From: Edaphobacter sp.
GTDB lineage: Bacteria > Acidobacteriota > Terriglobia > Terriglobales > Acidobacteriaceae
Assembly (NCBI RefSeq): GCF_028283685.1
Contig: NZ_JAPWKF010000008.1
Span: 62,001 to 126,000, forward strand
Direction of reading: 5' to 3'
DNA: 64,000 nt
Positions 8,482-17,937 of the stretch are shown in pieces. The number at the start of each line of letters is the position of its first letter. The stretch's first letter is position 1. Made by a program: the position numbers and the translations under genes. The notes under the pieces are model-generated. The model searched no databases and was not told the DNA's origin. It saw nothing but the letters and a program-made list of their open reading frames with translations.

Positions 8482-11400
8482 ATGCAGTTCAAATTTTCAC
8501 GAGTGATCGGTGCGCTTATGCTCACCATCGCCCTTGCCGTTACTTCTCTCTCTGCCAACGCCCAAAGTAGCTTTGGTCAGATCTCAGGTTCTGTCGACGA
8601 TCCCACCGGAGCAGCCGTCCCCGAGGCCCAGATCACCATCACTGCCAATGGCACGCAGAACAAGCGCGTCATCACCTCTGACGCAGGCGGCGGGTACATC
8701 GCCACCAACCTTCCCATCGGCGAGTATTCAATCTCCGTCACCAAGACCGGCTTCCGCACCGCGCAGCAGTCCGGCGTCTACATTACCGCCGATGCCAAGG
8801 TCACCTCTAACTTCATTCTGCAGATCGGTCAGGCCAACGAGGTCGTTGAAGTTCAGGGCGGCGCCATCGAGACGCTCAACACCACATCCGGCGAAGTCGC
8901 CCGCGTCATCGACTCCAAGCAGGTCGAAAACCTCGCTCTCAACGGCCGCAACTACACCCAGCTGCTCACCCTCATCCCCGGAGCCGTCGTCACCAACCCC
9001 GACATCTTCTCCGTCACTACTTCGCTGGCTTCCACCAACCAGACCATCAACGGCAACCGTGGCGATACCGGCAACCTCACTGTCGATGGAGCGTTCAACC
9101 AGGCCTCCGGCTCCAATGGCTCGCTCATGAACAACGTCGGCCCCGACTTCATCAGCGAGGTCAAGATCGATACCTCGAACGCCTCCGCCGAGTACGGACG
9201 CAACTCCGGCCCGACCTTCAACATCGTCACCAAGTCCGGCACCAACGCCTTCCACGGCGGCGCCTTCGAGTTCCTTCGCAACAACTATCTCGACTCCGCC
9301 AACTACATCGCACGCAAGAAGACACAGCTCATCTACAACGACTTCGGCTTCTTCGTCGGCGGTCCCATCATCAAAGACAAACTTTTCTTCTTCGTCGGGG
9401 AAGAGTGGAAGCGTCTCCGTCAGCAGGCCACCGCCACGACCTATACCGTGCCGACAACCGCCATGCTCAACGGTGACTTCTCCGCCCTCTGCACCGGTGC
9501 AGGCGGCAGCTTTAACTCATCGGGTACCTGCTCCAACGCCTCCGGCCAGCTCTACCAGCCCGGCACGGCAACGCCCATCGCCAACAACAACATCGCGTCG
9601 CAGATCACTCCCGACGGCCGAGCCATCGCCAATGTCTACAAGACCATCAGCGCAGCTGGCCTCAGCTTCCGCGATGGCGGTATCCCCAGCAACAACCTCA
9701 CCCTGGCTCCCTCCAATCCGTTCGACTTTCACCAGGATCTCGTCCGCTTCGACTACGTCATCAACCAGAAGCACAGCATCTATGGTCGCTGGATCCATGA
9801 CAAGAACTCCCTCATCGATCCCTTCGGCACTTTCTCCAACAGCGGCATCCTCAACACCACGCCCACGCAGCGCAATCGCCCCGGACAGAGCTATCTCGTC
9901 TCCTATACCTGGGCCGTATCGTCCAACCTCATCAACCAGGCGCAGGCCAACGCCAGCTGGGCTGCACAGCGTATACCTCCCGTCGGCGACAACTGGAAGC
10001 GTGAGACCTATGGCTTCGAGTTTGCAAAAATCTATCCCAACGCCGGTACGTATCCCAACGGCATTCCCCAGGTAAACACCACCAACTTTGCCGGGATGCA
10101 GGGACCCAACTTCGCCCTGCTCTCACCGACCACCGACATCCAGGTGGGCGACACCCTCACCTGGATCAAGGGCAACCACACGATGAAGTTCGGTGCTGTG
10201 GTCATCCGCGACCGCGTCGACCAGAACGGCCGCGCCAACTACACCGGCACTGCCAACTTCCAGCCCGCGAACTGCGGCGCCACAGGAAGAGCCTCCAACG
10301 TAAATACAACGTGCTATGCCCTTGCGGACTCCTTCCTCGGAAACTTCAGCAGCTACTCTGAAGCCAGCGCCGATCCCATGGGTCACTTCCGCTTCACCCA
10401 ACCTGAAGCCTTCGCGCAGGACTCGTGGCGCGCCACCCGTAAGCTGAGCCTCGAGTTCGGCATCCGCTGGCAGGGTATCTTCCCCTGGTACACGCAGGGC
10501 AACAACATCGGCAACTTCGATCCTGCCGTCTACGCAAGGAACACCCCCGTCACCCTGCTCACCAACGGACGCATCGATACCACCAAGGGAGGCAATCCCT
10601 ACGCCGGTCTGGTGCGCGCTGGCAGCGGTGTTCCTGCCGATCAGCAGATCCGCGTTCCCAACGTCAACACCTCGCTCTTCCCACTCATCCCCGCCGGCGC
10701 GCCGCGTGGTCTCTTCAACTCTCACGGCTCCTTCGGTCCCCGCTTCGGGTTTGCCTACTCCATGGACGACAAAACCGTCATCCGCGGTGGCGTCGGCATG
10801 TTCTACTACCGTGCGCAGGGCAACCTGATCTTCTCGCAGCTCAACATCGCACCCTTCCTCTCCAACACCAACCTCGACTTCGGCAATCTGGCCACGCTCA
10901 ACAGTGTGCCAGCAGCCGCCACAACCCAGGCCGGTATCAACGCGATCGATCCCAACTCGCGCACGCCGTATACCTACCAGTACAGCCTCGGCGTACAGCG
11001 CCAGCTCTCGCGCTCGATCCTGTTCGAACTCAACTACGTGGGCAGCGTCTCGCACGGCCAGCTTGCTACGCCCAATATCAACTTCCCGGCTCTCTCCACC
11101 GTGGCCGCGAACCGCGCACTTGGCATCACCAACACCACTTACTCCAATCCCTATAAGGGATTCACCTCTATTGGCATGAACCGCTTTGCCTCCAACTACA
11201 ACTACAACTCGCTGCAGGCCTTTGCCTCCAAGCGGGCCGGCTTCCTCACCTCCACCATCGCCTACACCTACTCCAAGGCTCTCGGCGACTCCAACGGCAA
11301 CAACCAGACCCTCGAGAACTGGAGCAACCTCAGCTACAACTACGGCTACCTCTCCAACGATCGCCGCCACGCTTTTGTGGCAACCTTCGTCGCGCAGGCG

Positions 11401-11895
11401 CCCGAACTCAAGGGACACAATATCGTCGTTCGCGAGGTTGCAGGAGGATGGCAGCTCAGCGGTGTTGCCCGTCTCCAGAGCGGTGCCTACTACAACCTGC
11501 AGGCAGTCTCCGCCCTTGGCGTCGGCAACGTTCGCCCCAGCTACAACGGCGGTAAGATCCTCGCTAATAACCACGCCGGACTCAACGGCTACGTCTGCGG
11601 AACCGCTGCCAGCGGCTGCGCCAACCCCTTCACCGTTCCCACCGGAGCCAACTACGGTAACGCACCCTACGGTGCGGTTGAGGGGCCCGGACTGGCCCAG
11701 ACCGATGTCACGCTCTCGAAGTTCTTCCCCATCACCGAGCGCGTCCGTATCAAGATCCAGGCCGACGCCTTCAACGTCCTCAACCGCACCAACTTCAACG
11801 GTCTCAACTTGACGACCACCAACAGCAACTTCGGAACCATCTCCTCTGCCTTTCCCCCAAGGCAGCTGCAGCTCGCTGCTAGGCTAGTCTTTTAG
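8482..11895 (+). CDS. TonB-dependent receptor with N-terminal carboxypeptidase-regulatory-like domain (Oar-like)
   Basis: 1137 aa outer-membrane receptor. The signal peptide is residues 1-27 (cleavage after SANA). It is followed by a carboxypeptidase-regulatory-like beta-sandwich (about 33-115, GQISGSVDDPTGAAVPEA), a plug-like region (ALNGRNYTQLLTLIPG, NLTVDGAFNQASG) and a large beta-barrel ending in a terminal Phe (AARLVF). The frame is open further upstream, but the ATG at 8482 has GGAGG five bases before it and begins the signal peptide, so it is chosen. Acidobacteria carry many such receptors, presumed to import oligosaccharides or other large nutrients. The neighbours (DUF2264, GH2) point to a carbohydrate, but the ligand is unknown. 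A strong terminator follows at 11918. Confidence 0.9.
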   Translation: MQFKFSRVIGALMLTIALAVTSLSANAQSSFGQISGSVDDPTGAAVPEAQITITANGTQNKRVITSDAGGGYIATNLPIGEYSISVTKTGFRTAQQSGVYITADAKVTSNFILQIGQANEVVEVQGGAIETLNTTSGEVARVIDSKQVENLALNGRNYTQLLTLIPGAVVTNPDIFSVTTSLASTNQTINGNRGDTGNLTVDGAFNQASGSNGSLMNNVGPDFISEVKIDTSNASAEYGRNSGPTFNIVTKSGTNAFHGGAFEFLRNNYLDSANYIARKKTQLIYNDFGFFVGGPIIKDKLFFFVGEEWKRLRQQATATTYTVPTTAMLNGDFSALCTGAGGSFNSSGTCSNASGQLYQPGTATPIANNNIASQITPDGRAIANVYKTISAAGLSFRDGGIPSNNLTLAPSNPFDFHQDLVRFDYVINQKHSIYGRWIHDKNSLIDPFGTFSNSGILNTTPTQRNRPGQSYLVSYTWAVSSNLINQAQANASWAAQRIPPVGDNWKRETYGFEFAKIYPNAGTYPNGIPQVNTTNFAGMQGPNFALLSPTTDIQVGDTLTWIKGNHTMKFGAVVIRDRVDQNGRANYTGTANFQPANCGATGRASNVNTTCYALADSFLGNFSSYSEASADPMGHFRFTQPEAFAQDSWRATRKLSLEFGIRWQGIFPWYTQGNNIGNFDPAVYARNTPVTLLTNGRIDTTKGGNPYAGLVRAGSGVPADQQIRVPNVNTSLFPLIPAGAPRGLFNSHGSFGPRFGFAYSMDDKTVIRGGVGMFYYRAQGNLIFSQLNIAPFLSNTNLDFGNLATLNSVPAAATTQAGINAIDPNSRTPYTYQYSLGVQRQLSRSILFELNYVGSVSHGQLATPNINFPALSTVAANRALGITNTTYSNPYKGFTSIGMNRFASNYNYNSLQAFASKRAGFLTSTIAYTYSKALGDSNGNNQTLENWSNLSYNYGYLSNDRRHAFVATFVAQAPELKGHNIVVREVAGGWQLSGVARLQSGAYYNLQAVSALGVGNVRPSYNGGKILANNHAGLNGYVCGTAASGCANPFTVPTGANYGNAPYGAVEGPGLAQTDVTLSKFFPITERVRIKIQADAFNVLNRTNFNGLNLTTTNSNFGTISSAFPPRQLQLAARLVF

Positions 11896-11917
11896 CCAAA
11901 CGGCAACGCAGTGCAAC

Positions 11918-11954
11918 AAAAGGAGCAGCCCACAAGGGCTGCTCCTTTTTGTTT
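11918..11954 (+). terminator. Rho-independent terminator of the TonB receptor gene
   Basis: Perfect 14-bp inverted repeat (11918-11931 / 11936-11949, arm AAAAGGAGCAGCCC) with loop ACAA, ending in a T-rich run. It lies 22 bp after the receptor stop codon. Confidence 0.9.
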
Positions 11955-12053
11955 TGAATCATCCGCGCAATCGCCACGAAAACATCATCAACGCAGCGGA
12001 AGATCGCTTCTCTCCCGAAGCGCCACCCGACCATCGGGCAGCGCTTCTAGCCT

Positions 12054-13934
12054 TTACTCCGCCTTGCCGACCGCCCTCTCCTTGTATGTCTTCTGGAACA
12101 GATAGAAAGCCATCTTCTTCTCACCCTTCTCCGAGAACAGCCCCTTGCGGTTATACCCATCCTGCAGCTTGGGAATATTCCTCGTCGGCGATCGGAAGTC
12201 CATCAGCACCCACGGCACCAGCCCGCGCACCTGGGGGATCTTGTTGATCATCACGAACTGGTGCTCGTAGACGTTCACCTGCTGCTCCTCGGCCCAGCGT
12301 TCCGTCTTGCCGCCATGCACGCCATACTTGGCCTCTGCGCCAAACTCCGACATCAGGATCGGCTTCTGCGGCAGCGTCCACACCATCGTATCCGCGTCCT
12401 CCGGCTTGCCCTCGTACCATCCCACATACTCGTTCTGCCCTATGATATCCAATGCATTCGCCAGCGGATCGTCCTGCACCATCTGGTTGCCCTTCGCATG
12501 CGGCCCAATCAGCGCCGAGGTAATCGGTCGCGTCGGATCCAGCGTCCGCGCCTCGTTCGCCAGGTTTGTCAGGAACTTTGTACGCTGCGGCTCATTCGGA
12601 GTTTCATTCGATACCGACCACATAATTACTGAAGCCTTGTTCCTGTCCCGCCGGATCATCTCGTGCAGCATGTTCTCAGCCTTCGCATACACCTCCGGCT
12701 TGTCGTACGAGATCCTCTGCCAGATTGGAATCTCCGACCAGATCATCACGCCATCGCGGTCCGCCTCACGCTCCATCCGCTCATCATGCGGATAGTGGCA
12801 CAGCCGCACAAAGTTCGCGTTCAGGTCGTGCAGAAAGCCGAAGATCGCCTTCACGTCCTCGTCGTTATTCACGCGCCCGCCGCGGTATGGAGCCTCCGCA
12901 TGCATATTCGCGCCCTGCAGAAAGATCGCCTTGCCGTTCAGCATGATCTTCGTGCCTTCCACGCGAATGTCGCGGAAGCCGATATCATCCGTCAGCGCAT
13001 CCTGACCCGAAGCCAGCTCAACCTTATAAAGCTTCGGCGTCTCCGGCGACCACAGCGTCAGACCCTTCGCCTTCACCTCGAAGGCCGCACGCCCTTCGGC
13101 ATCCGTCTTTGCCGTCGTCGTCACACCGGCCTCGGGAACCTTCACCGTCACCGTCGTACCCGCAGCCGCTCCCTCCACATGCACATAGCCCGTCAGCGTA
13201 TCGGCATTCGCGGTAGAGAACGTGGCATCGTGCTTCAGGTGCACATCGTAGTCGTCGATGAATTTGTCCGGCACCGTCACCAGCGACACATCGCGATGAA
13301 TGCCTCCATAGTTGAACCAGTCAATTCCGATCCCCGGAATCTGATCCACATGCCGAGTCGAATCCACCGCGATCACCACGAAGTTCGCCCCTGGCTTCAG
13401 CGCCTGCGTTACGTCGCAGTCGAACGGCGTAAATCCGCCCTCGTGATCGCAGATCCTCTTCTGGTTCACCCACACGTACGACATGTAGTTCGCCGCGCCG
13501 ATATGCAGAAACGTCCTTGTCCCCGGCTTCGGCTGGAAATCGAAGTCCCTCTGAAACCACACCACGCCCTCGTAGTGAAACAGCGTCGGGACCTGCGTAT
13601 TCCAGTCGCCCGGAATCTTCATCGTCGGTGCGGTCGAAAAGTCGTACTCCTCGTTGTGCGGTCCGCTCGTGATGTTCGGATGCGTGTTCATCGCATAGCC
13701 GTTATCGCGAACCGTGCCGTTCAGCGTGTAGAGTCCGCGCGCAGGCGGCTGATCCACCAGGTAATGCCAGTCGCCGTTCAGCGACGTCACATTGCGGTGA
13801 TCGACACCCACCAGCAGCGTCTCTAAGGGATGCTGCGCCACGGCAGGCAGTGTCGCGGCAAACGCCAGCACTGCAGCCATGCCGCAGCGGCGGACAGACG
13901 TCTCTCCAAGGCACGTCAGAAATTGATTCATCAT
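12054..13934 (-). CDS. Glycoside hydrolase family 2 (beta-glucuronidase/beta-galactosidase-like)
   Basis: 626 aa with an N-terminal hydrophobic signal (to about residue 34), so exported. Domains in order: sugar-binding jelly roll (about 40-220), immunoglobulin-like domain (about 225-325) and TIM barrel (about 330-615). The catalytic acid/base is probably E444 in MWSVSNETPNE and the nucleophile E530 in ILMSEFGAEAKYG, both in the contexts seen in beta-glucuronidases. Length fits the short beta-glucuronidase-type members rather than the ~1000-residue LacZ type. It is convergent with the TonB receptor and divergent from the Gfo/Idh/MocA gene at 14208. Exact sugar specificity cannot be decided here. 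Confidence 0.88.
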   Translation of the reverse strand: MMNQFLTCLGETSVRRCGMAAVLAFAATLPAVAQHPLETLLVGVDHRNVTSLNGDWHYLVDQPPARGLYTLNGTVRDNGYAMNTHPNITSGPHNEEYDFSTAPTMKIPGDWNTQVPTLFHYEGVVWFQRDFDFQPKPGTRTFLHIGAANYMSYVWVNQKRICDHEGGFTPFDCDVTQALKPGANFVVIAVDSTRHVDQIPGIGIDWFNYGGIHRDVSLVTVPDKFIDDYDVHLKHDATFSTANADTLTGYVHVEGAAAGTTVTVKVPEAGVTTTAKTDAEGRAAFEVKAKGLTLWSPETPKLYKVELASGQDALTDDIGFRDIRVEGTKIMLNGKAIFLQGANMHAEAPYRGGRVNNDEDVKAIFGFLHDLNANFVRLCHYPHDERMEREADRDGVMIWSEIPIWQRISYDKPEVYAKAENMLHEMIRRDRNKASVIMWSVSNETPNEPQRTKFLTNLANEARTLDPTRPITSALIGPHAKGNQMVQDDPLANALDIIGQNEYVGWYEGKPEDADTMVWTLPQKPILMSEFGAEAKYGVHGGKTERWAEEQQVNVYEHQFVMINKIPQVRGLVPWVLMDFRSPTRNIPKLQDGYNRKGLFSEKGEKKMAFYLFQKTYKERAVGKAE

Positions 13935-14207
13935 GCGCGGTCTTCCCGGAATCTATAAATTTTGGTGAGAAAGAGCTGGTGTCCTGAATCTCATCGCACT
14001 GGCCGGACCACCCGCTCAATCGGCCAATGCTATCAAAGCCGCACAACACCCCGCGAGCTTGGCCGCTGCCGACGTACTGAGGCATATGCCATAAGCACTC
14101 ACCCCATGCGCGCATGTAAGATGTCTCGTGAAACCTGAGCACTCTCGCCGCGCGTGCTCAACCACCGCATGCGGCGGCGCATCAACTGCCCCTTGGAGAA
14201 GACTGTC

Positions 14208-15548
14208 ATGACCAATCTGAGTCGCCGGCGCTTCCTGCAGAACTCTTCTGCTGCCGCCGCCCTCGCCACGACGCTGCGCCCTCTTGCTTTCGCGCAGTCG
14301 CCTTCCCGCACCCTCGGCCCCAACGATAAGATCAACGTCGCGCTCATCGGCGCCGGCATTCGCGGACAGGGCATCACCTCCACCGCCCTCCAGGTCCCCA
14401 ACATCAAGCTCCTCGCCGTTGCCGACTGCTACGACGGCCGTCTCACTCACGCCAAGGAGCTCTGGGGAGCCGATATCTTCACCACCCGCGACTATAAAGA
14501 GATCCTCGCCCGTCCCGACATCGACGCCGTCATCGTCGCGACCCCGGATCATTGGCACATGCAGGCCGCCTGCGACGCCATGAACGCGGGCAAGGACGTC
14601 TACTGCGAAAAGCCGATGATTCACGCTTACTCTGACGGTCCCAAGTTCATCGAGACTGCGAAGAAGAACAACCGCATCCTCCAGGTCGGCAGCCAGCGCG
14701 TCAGCTCGATCCTCTATGCCAAGGCCAAGGAACTGCTCGCCTCCGGAGCCATCGGCAAGCTCAATATGGTCTCCGCCCACTGGGATCGCTCCACCGCGCA
14801 GGGCGCATGGGACTACACCGTTCCGCCGGACGCCAACACCACCACCTGCGACTGGCCGCGTTTCCTCGGCTCCGCCCCCAAGATTCCCTGGAACGGCGAA
14901 CGCTTCTTCCAGTGGCGCAAATGGTCCGACTACGGCTCCGGCGTCGCAGGCGATCTCTTCGTTCACCTCTTCAGCGGAACTCACTTCATCACCGGCTCCA
15001 CCGGCCCCACCCGCGCCATGTCCACCGGCGGGCTCCGCTACTGGAAGGACGGCCGCAACGCGCCCGACGTCCTGCTCGCGCTCTTCGACTACCCGCAGGA
15101 GTTCAACCTCAGCCTGCGCGTCAACTTCGTCGCTGGCGCCGACGACAACGAAGGCTTCCTCTTCACCGGCTCCGACGGCCTCATCGAGATCGCTGGCAAC
15201 TCCGTTATCCTCACCCGCAAGCCCATGTCCAAGGAGCCCGGCTACAACGTCGGCACCTTCGCCAACGCCATGCAGAAAGAGGCGATCGCCGACTACAACA
15301 AGAAGTACCCCAGCACCACGCAGACCGCAGGCGTCTCCCCGTACATCGAGCGCTTCGACGCTCCCCACGGCTACAACGATACCTACGACCACTTCGTGAA
15401 CTTCTTCAACTCCGTCCGCACCCGCCGCCAGCCCATCGAGGATGCCACCTTCGGCTTCCGCGCCGCAGGCGCCGCGCTCCTCTCCAATCTCTCACTCGAA
15501 AAGGGCAAGATCATGGAGTGGAACCCCGACACCATGAAGCTGGGTTAA
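14208..15548 (+). CDS. Tat-exported Gfo/Idh/MocA family oxidoreductase
   Basis: 446 aa. Starts at the ATG preceded by GGAGAAG and opens with a twin-arginine signal (LSRRRFLQNSSAAAALA). The dinucleotide-binding Rossmann segment is NVALIGAGIRGQG, and the family signature EKPM follows the HWHMQAACDAMNAGKDVYC stretch. The C-terminal half is the alpha/beta domain that binds the sugar or other polyol. Such proteins oxidise or reduce sugars with tightly held NAD(P); Tat export implies the cofactor is bound before translocation. It is divergent from the GH2 gene and convergent with a Tat-type sugar isomerase. The substrate is unknown. Confidence 0.88.
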   Translation: MTNLSRRRFLQNSSAAAALATTLRPLAFAQSPSRTLGPNDKINVALIGAGIRGQGITSTALQVPNIKLLAVADCYDGRLTHAKELWGADIFTTRDYKEILARPDIDAVIVATPDHWHMQAACDAMNAGKDVYCEKPMIHAYSDGPKFIETAKKNNRILQVGSQRVSSILYAKAKELLASGAIGKLNMVSAHWDRSTAQGAWDYTVPPDANTTTCDWPRFLGSAPKIPWNGERFFQWRKWSDYGSGVAGDLFVHLFSGTHFITGSTGPTRAMSTGGLRYWKDGRNAPDVLLALFDYPQEFNLSLRVNFVAGADDNEGFLFTGSDGLIEIAGNSVILTRKPMSKEPGYNVGTFANAMQKEAIADYNKKYPSTTQTAGVSPYIERFDAPHGYNDTYDHFVNFFNSVRTRRQPIEDATFGFRAAGAALLSNLSLEKGKIMEWNPDTMKLG

Positions 15549-15584
15549 TCACGCTCTCAGCGCAACGAACTGCTAATCAGAAAC

Positions 15585-15618
15585 AAAAACGGCCATACAC
15601 CGCAAAGGGTATGGCCGT
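15585..15618 (-). terminator. Rho-independent terminator of the sugar isomerase gene
   Basis: On the minus strand ACGGCCATAC (15609-15618) pairs with GTATGGCCGT (15589-15598), followed by a T-run (15585-15589). It ends the gene at 15637. In the + direction there is no T-run, so it is a poorer terminator for the convergent Gfo/Idh/MocA gene. Confidence 0.85.
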
Positions 15619-15636
15619 CGTCTCTCTCCCAATAAA

Positions 15637-16521
15637 CTAAAGCGCTTTCAGATAATCCGCATCCACCTTCAACGATTCCTTCCAGGGAATATCGAAGGCC
15701 TCCTGCTCTACAAACGCATGCGTAATCTTCTGGTTCTTCCCCGCCGCCGCAAAGATCGGCTTGTAATCGATCGAGCCGCGCCCCAGCTCCGTCACCTTCG
15801 CCTCTTCGTGGTTCGCAGGCGAGGGATTTGACGGCAGCTTGAAGTCCTTCACATGCAGCATCGAGAAGCGATGCGGATACTTCTTGAACAGCTCTGCAGG
15901 ATTGTGTCCCGCTACCATCGCCCATCCGCAGTCCAGCTCGAAAGTCGTCTTGCTCGGATCGCAGATGCGAAGCAGCTCCTCGTAAGGAACCTTGCCATCC
16001 ACCGGCTCAAACTCCAGCCAGTGATTGTGGTAGCCAAACGTGATGCCCTCAGACTTCAGCTTCGCGCCCGTCGTGTTGAACGACTCTGCGTTGTACTGCC
16101 AGTCCTCGATCGTCAGTGGCCCTGCCTTGGTTCCCGGCGCAGGCGGATTCTTCCGTCCCGGCCCCGGGCAGATGATGTAGCTTACGCCCATCGTCTTTTC
16201 AAACTCAATCGTCTCGTCCAGGTTCTTCGTCACATCCACAAACGAGCGGTGTGAACTCACGCACTTCAGTCCCGCCTTATCCAGAGCTGCGCGAATCTCC
16301 TTCGCCGGCTTCTTCGGCAGCGACGCCGACTCCACCTGTACGAATCCTGCCTCACGTACCGCCGCCAGTGCACCCTCAAAGTCCTCGGCCATCTGCTGGC
16401 GCACGCTGTACAACTGGATTCCCGGCTGTAACCCAAACGGCATGCCAAAGGAGAACCGCGTTGACATGCTGGCAGCCACCGCCGCCGCTCCACCTAGAAA
16501 ACTCCTGCGAGTTACAGCCAT
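15637..16521 (-). CDS. Tat-exported sugar phosphate isomerase/epimerase-like protein (AP endonuclease 2 fold)
   Basis: 294 aa. The ATG at 16521 is preceded by GGAGGAAG and begins a twin-arginine signal (MAVTRRSFLGGAAAVAAS). The body is a xylose-isomerase-like TIM barrel: GIQLYSVRQQM near the start, then metal-binding segments FGYHNHWLEFE, FELDCGWAM and MLHVKDFK. Proteins of this group interconvert keto- and aldo-sugars or epimerise them, but many exported acidobacterial members are uncharacterised. The frame is open 93 bp further upstream but lacks a ribosome site there. It is convergent with the Gfo/Idh/MocA gene; the two may act on the same sugar (inference). Confidence 0.87.
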   Translation of the reverse strand: MAVTRRSFLGGAAAVAASMSTRFSFGMPFGLQPGIQLYSVRQQMAEDFEGALAAVREAGFVQVESASLPKKPAKEIRAALDKAGLKCVSSHRSFVDVTKNLDETIEFEKTMGVSYIICPGPGRKNPPAPGTKAGPLTIEDWQYNAESFNTTGAKLKSEGITFGYHNHWLEFEPVDGKVPYEELLRICDPSKTTFELDCGWAMVAGHNPAELFKKYPHRFSMLHVKDFKLPSNPSPANHEEAKVTELGRGSIDYKPIFAAAGKNQKITHAFVEQEAFDIPWKESLKVDADYLKAL

Positions 16522-16691
16522 TCTTTCTTCCTCCTCAACCTGTCTCGATCTCCGCCCGCGGTCGTGCACGCACGCATTCCCAGCCGCGCACCCACACGCA
16601 GGGCACGCGCCCAAGTCTACTGCACTCCCTACATCCTCTGTCTACAAGCAGGGGCATTTATCGCCCACCCGCCACGCGGGGCGTGCAATAT

Positions 16692-17933
16692 TTACACTGC
16701 TGCCAGCCGTGCCAGCGTCCCTGCCAGCACTGCAACGCCGCGCGTAATGTCTTCCGGCGACGCATACTCATCCGGCCGATGACTCACCCCATCACGGCAC
16801 GGGATAAAGATCATCCCCATCGGCGCCATCCGCGCCATAAACAGCGAGTCGTGATACGCCCGGCTCACCATCTTCTTAGCCGCTACACCCAACTCACCGG
16901 CAGTGTCCGCAATCGCATTCACAATCGCAGGCGAGGCCTCCGCCGGGGCATCCGCATTTACCTGTTCGATGCTGATCTTCACCCCGCGGCGTTCCTCTAC
17001 CTCGCGACACGCAGCACCAATCTCCGTCAGAACGCCATCCCGCCGCGCCTCATCCGTATCGCGAACATCTACCTCCATCACTACGCGGCTCGGCACGCTG
17101 TTTACCGCTCCGGGATAAATCGCGCACTTACCCACCGTGCCGCACGTGTCGATTGCTCCTGTGCCCTTCGCCGCCTTCTCCACCGCGAGCACAATCTCCG
17201 CCGCCGCACAGAACGCGTCTTTGCGATAGGGCATCAACAGTGCACCCGCATGGCCACCCTCGCCCTCAAACGTGATCCGCAACCCCGAAGGCGCGGCAAT
17301 ATTCGTCACGATGCCAATCGGGATTCCTTCACGCTCCAGCAGCGGTCCCTGCTCGATATGCAGCTCCACAAATGCGGCATAGTAGTCCTCGCCGAGACGT
17401 ACGCTCTCGATGGAACCGGTGAACCCCGCTGCCGTCCGCAGCTCTTCGAGCGACCGTCCCTCTGCATCCTTCAGCCTCTGGTCCGCACCTGCATCCAGCG
17501 CACCCGAAAGCAGCCTGCTGCCAAAACATCCAATCCCAAACCGCGTCGGCTCCTCCGCCGTAAACAGCAGCAGCTCGACCGACCGCCGAGGCTGATACCC
17601 GCTCTCCTTCAGCGAACGAATCGCCTCCAGCCCGCCCAGCACGCCAACGGTACCGTCATACGCCCCGGCATAGGGGATCGCATCGATATGCGATCCCGTC
17701 CCGATCGCAGGAAGTGAAGGCTCCAATCCCTCCCAGCGCACAAACACATTGCCGACGGCGTCGTTACGCACCGCAAGCCCAGCCTTGCTGCACAATCCCG
17801 CGAACCACTCCCGCGCCAGCCCGTCCGCATCGCTGTATACAACGCGGGTGATCGCCGGTGGCTCCACCTCTGAGATCGTTGCGAGATGCTCCAGCTCCCC
17901 CATCAGACGTTGCGTGTTGACCGTGACCGCCAT
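16692..17933 (-). CDS. Ureidoglycolate amidohydrolase-like M20 metallohydrolase (UAH type)
   Basis: 413 aa member of the M20 allantoate/ureidoglycolate amidohydrolase group. Metal-binding segments: GSHIDAIPYAGAYDG, FTAEEPTRFG and LHIEQGPLLE. The DAIPY...YDG and EEPTRFG forms are the ones I associate with plant ureidoglycolate amidohydrolase, and differ from the DTVPN...FDG and EEGVRF of the AllC paralogue at 18665. Predicted reaction: ureidoglycolate to glyoxylate, ammonia and CO2, the last step of the pathway encoded here. The ATG at 17933 has GGTGAGGTG upstream inside the end of the preceding gene (4 bp gap). It is the last gene of the purine operon. Assignment over generic amidohydrolase is by motif and context. 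Confidence 0.8.
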   Translation of the reverse strand: MAVTVNTQRLMGELEHLATISEVEPPAITRVVYSDADGLAREWFAGLCSKAGLAVRNDAVGNVFVRWEGLEPSLPAIGTGSHIDAIPYAGAYDGTVGVLGGLEAIRSLKESGYQPRRSVELLLFTAEEPTRFGIGCFGSRLLSGALDAGADQRLKDAEGRSLEELRTAAGFTGSIESVRLGEDYYAAFVELHIEQGPLLEREGIPIGIVTNIAAPSGLRITFEGEGGHAGALLMPYRKDAFCAAAEIVLAVEKAAKGTGAIDTCGTVGKCAIYPGAVNSVPSRVVMEVDVRDTDEARRDGVLTEIGAACREVEERRGVKISIEQVNADAPAEASPAIVNAIADTAGELGVAAKKMVSRAYHDSLFMARMAPMGMIFIPCRDGVSHRPDEYASPEDITRGVAVLAGTLARLAAV

Positions 17934-17937
17934 CGCG

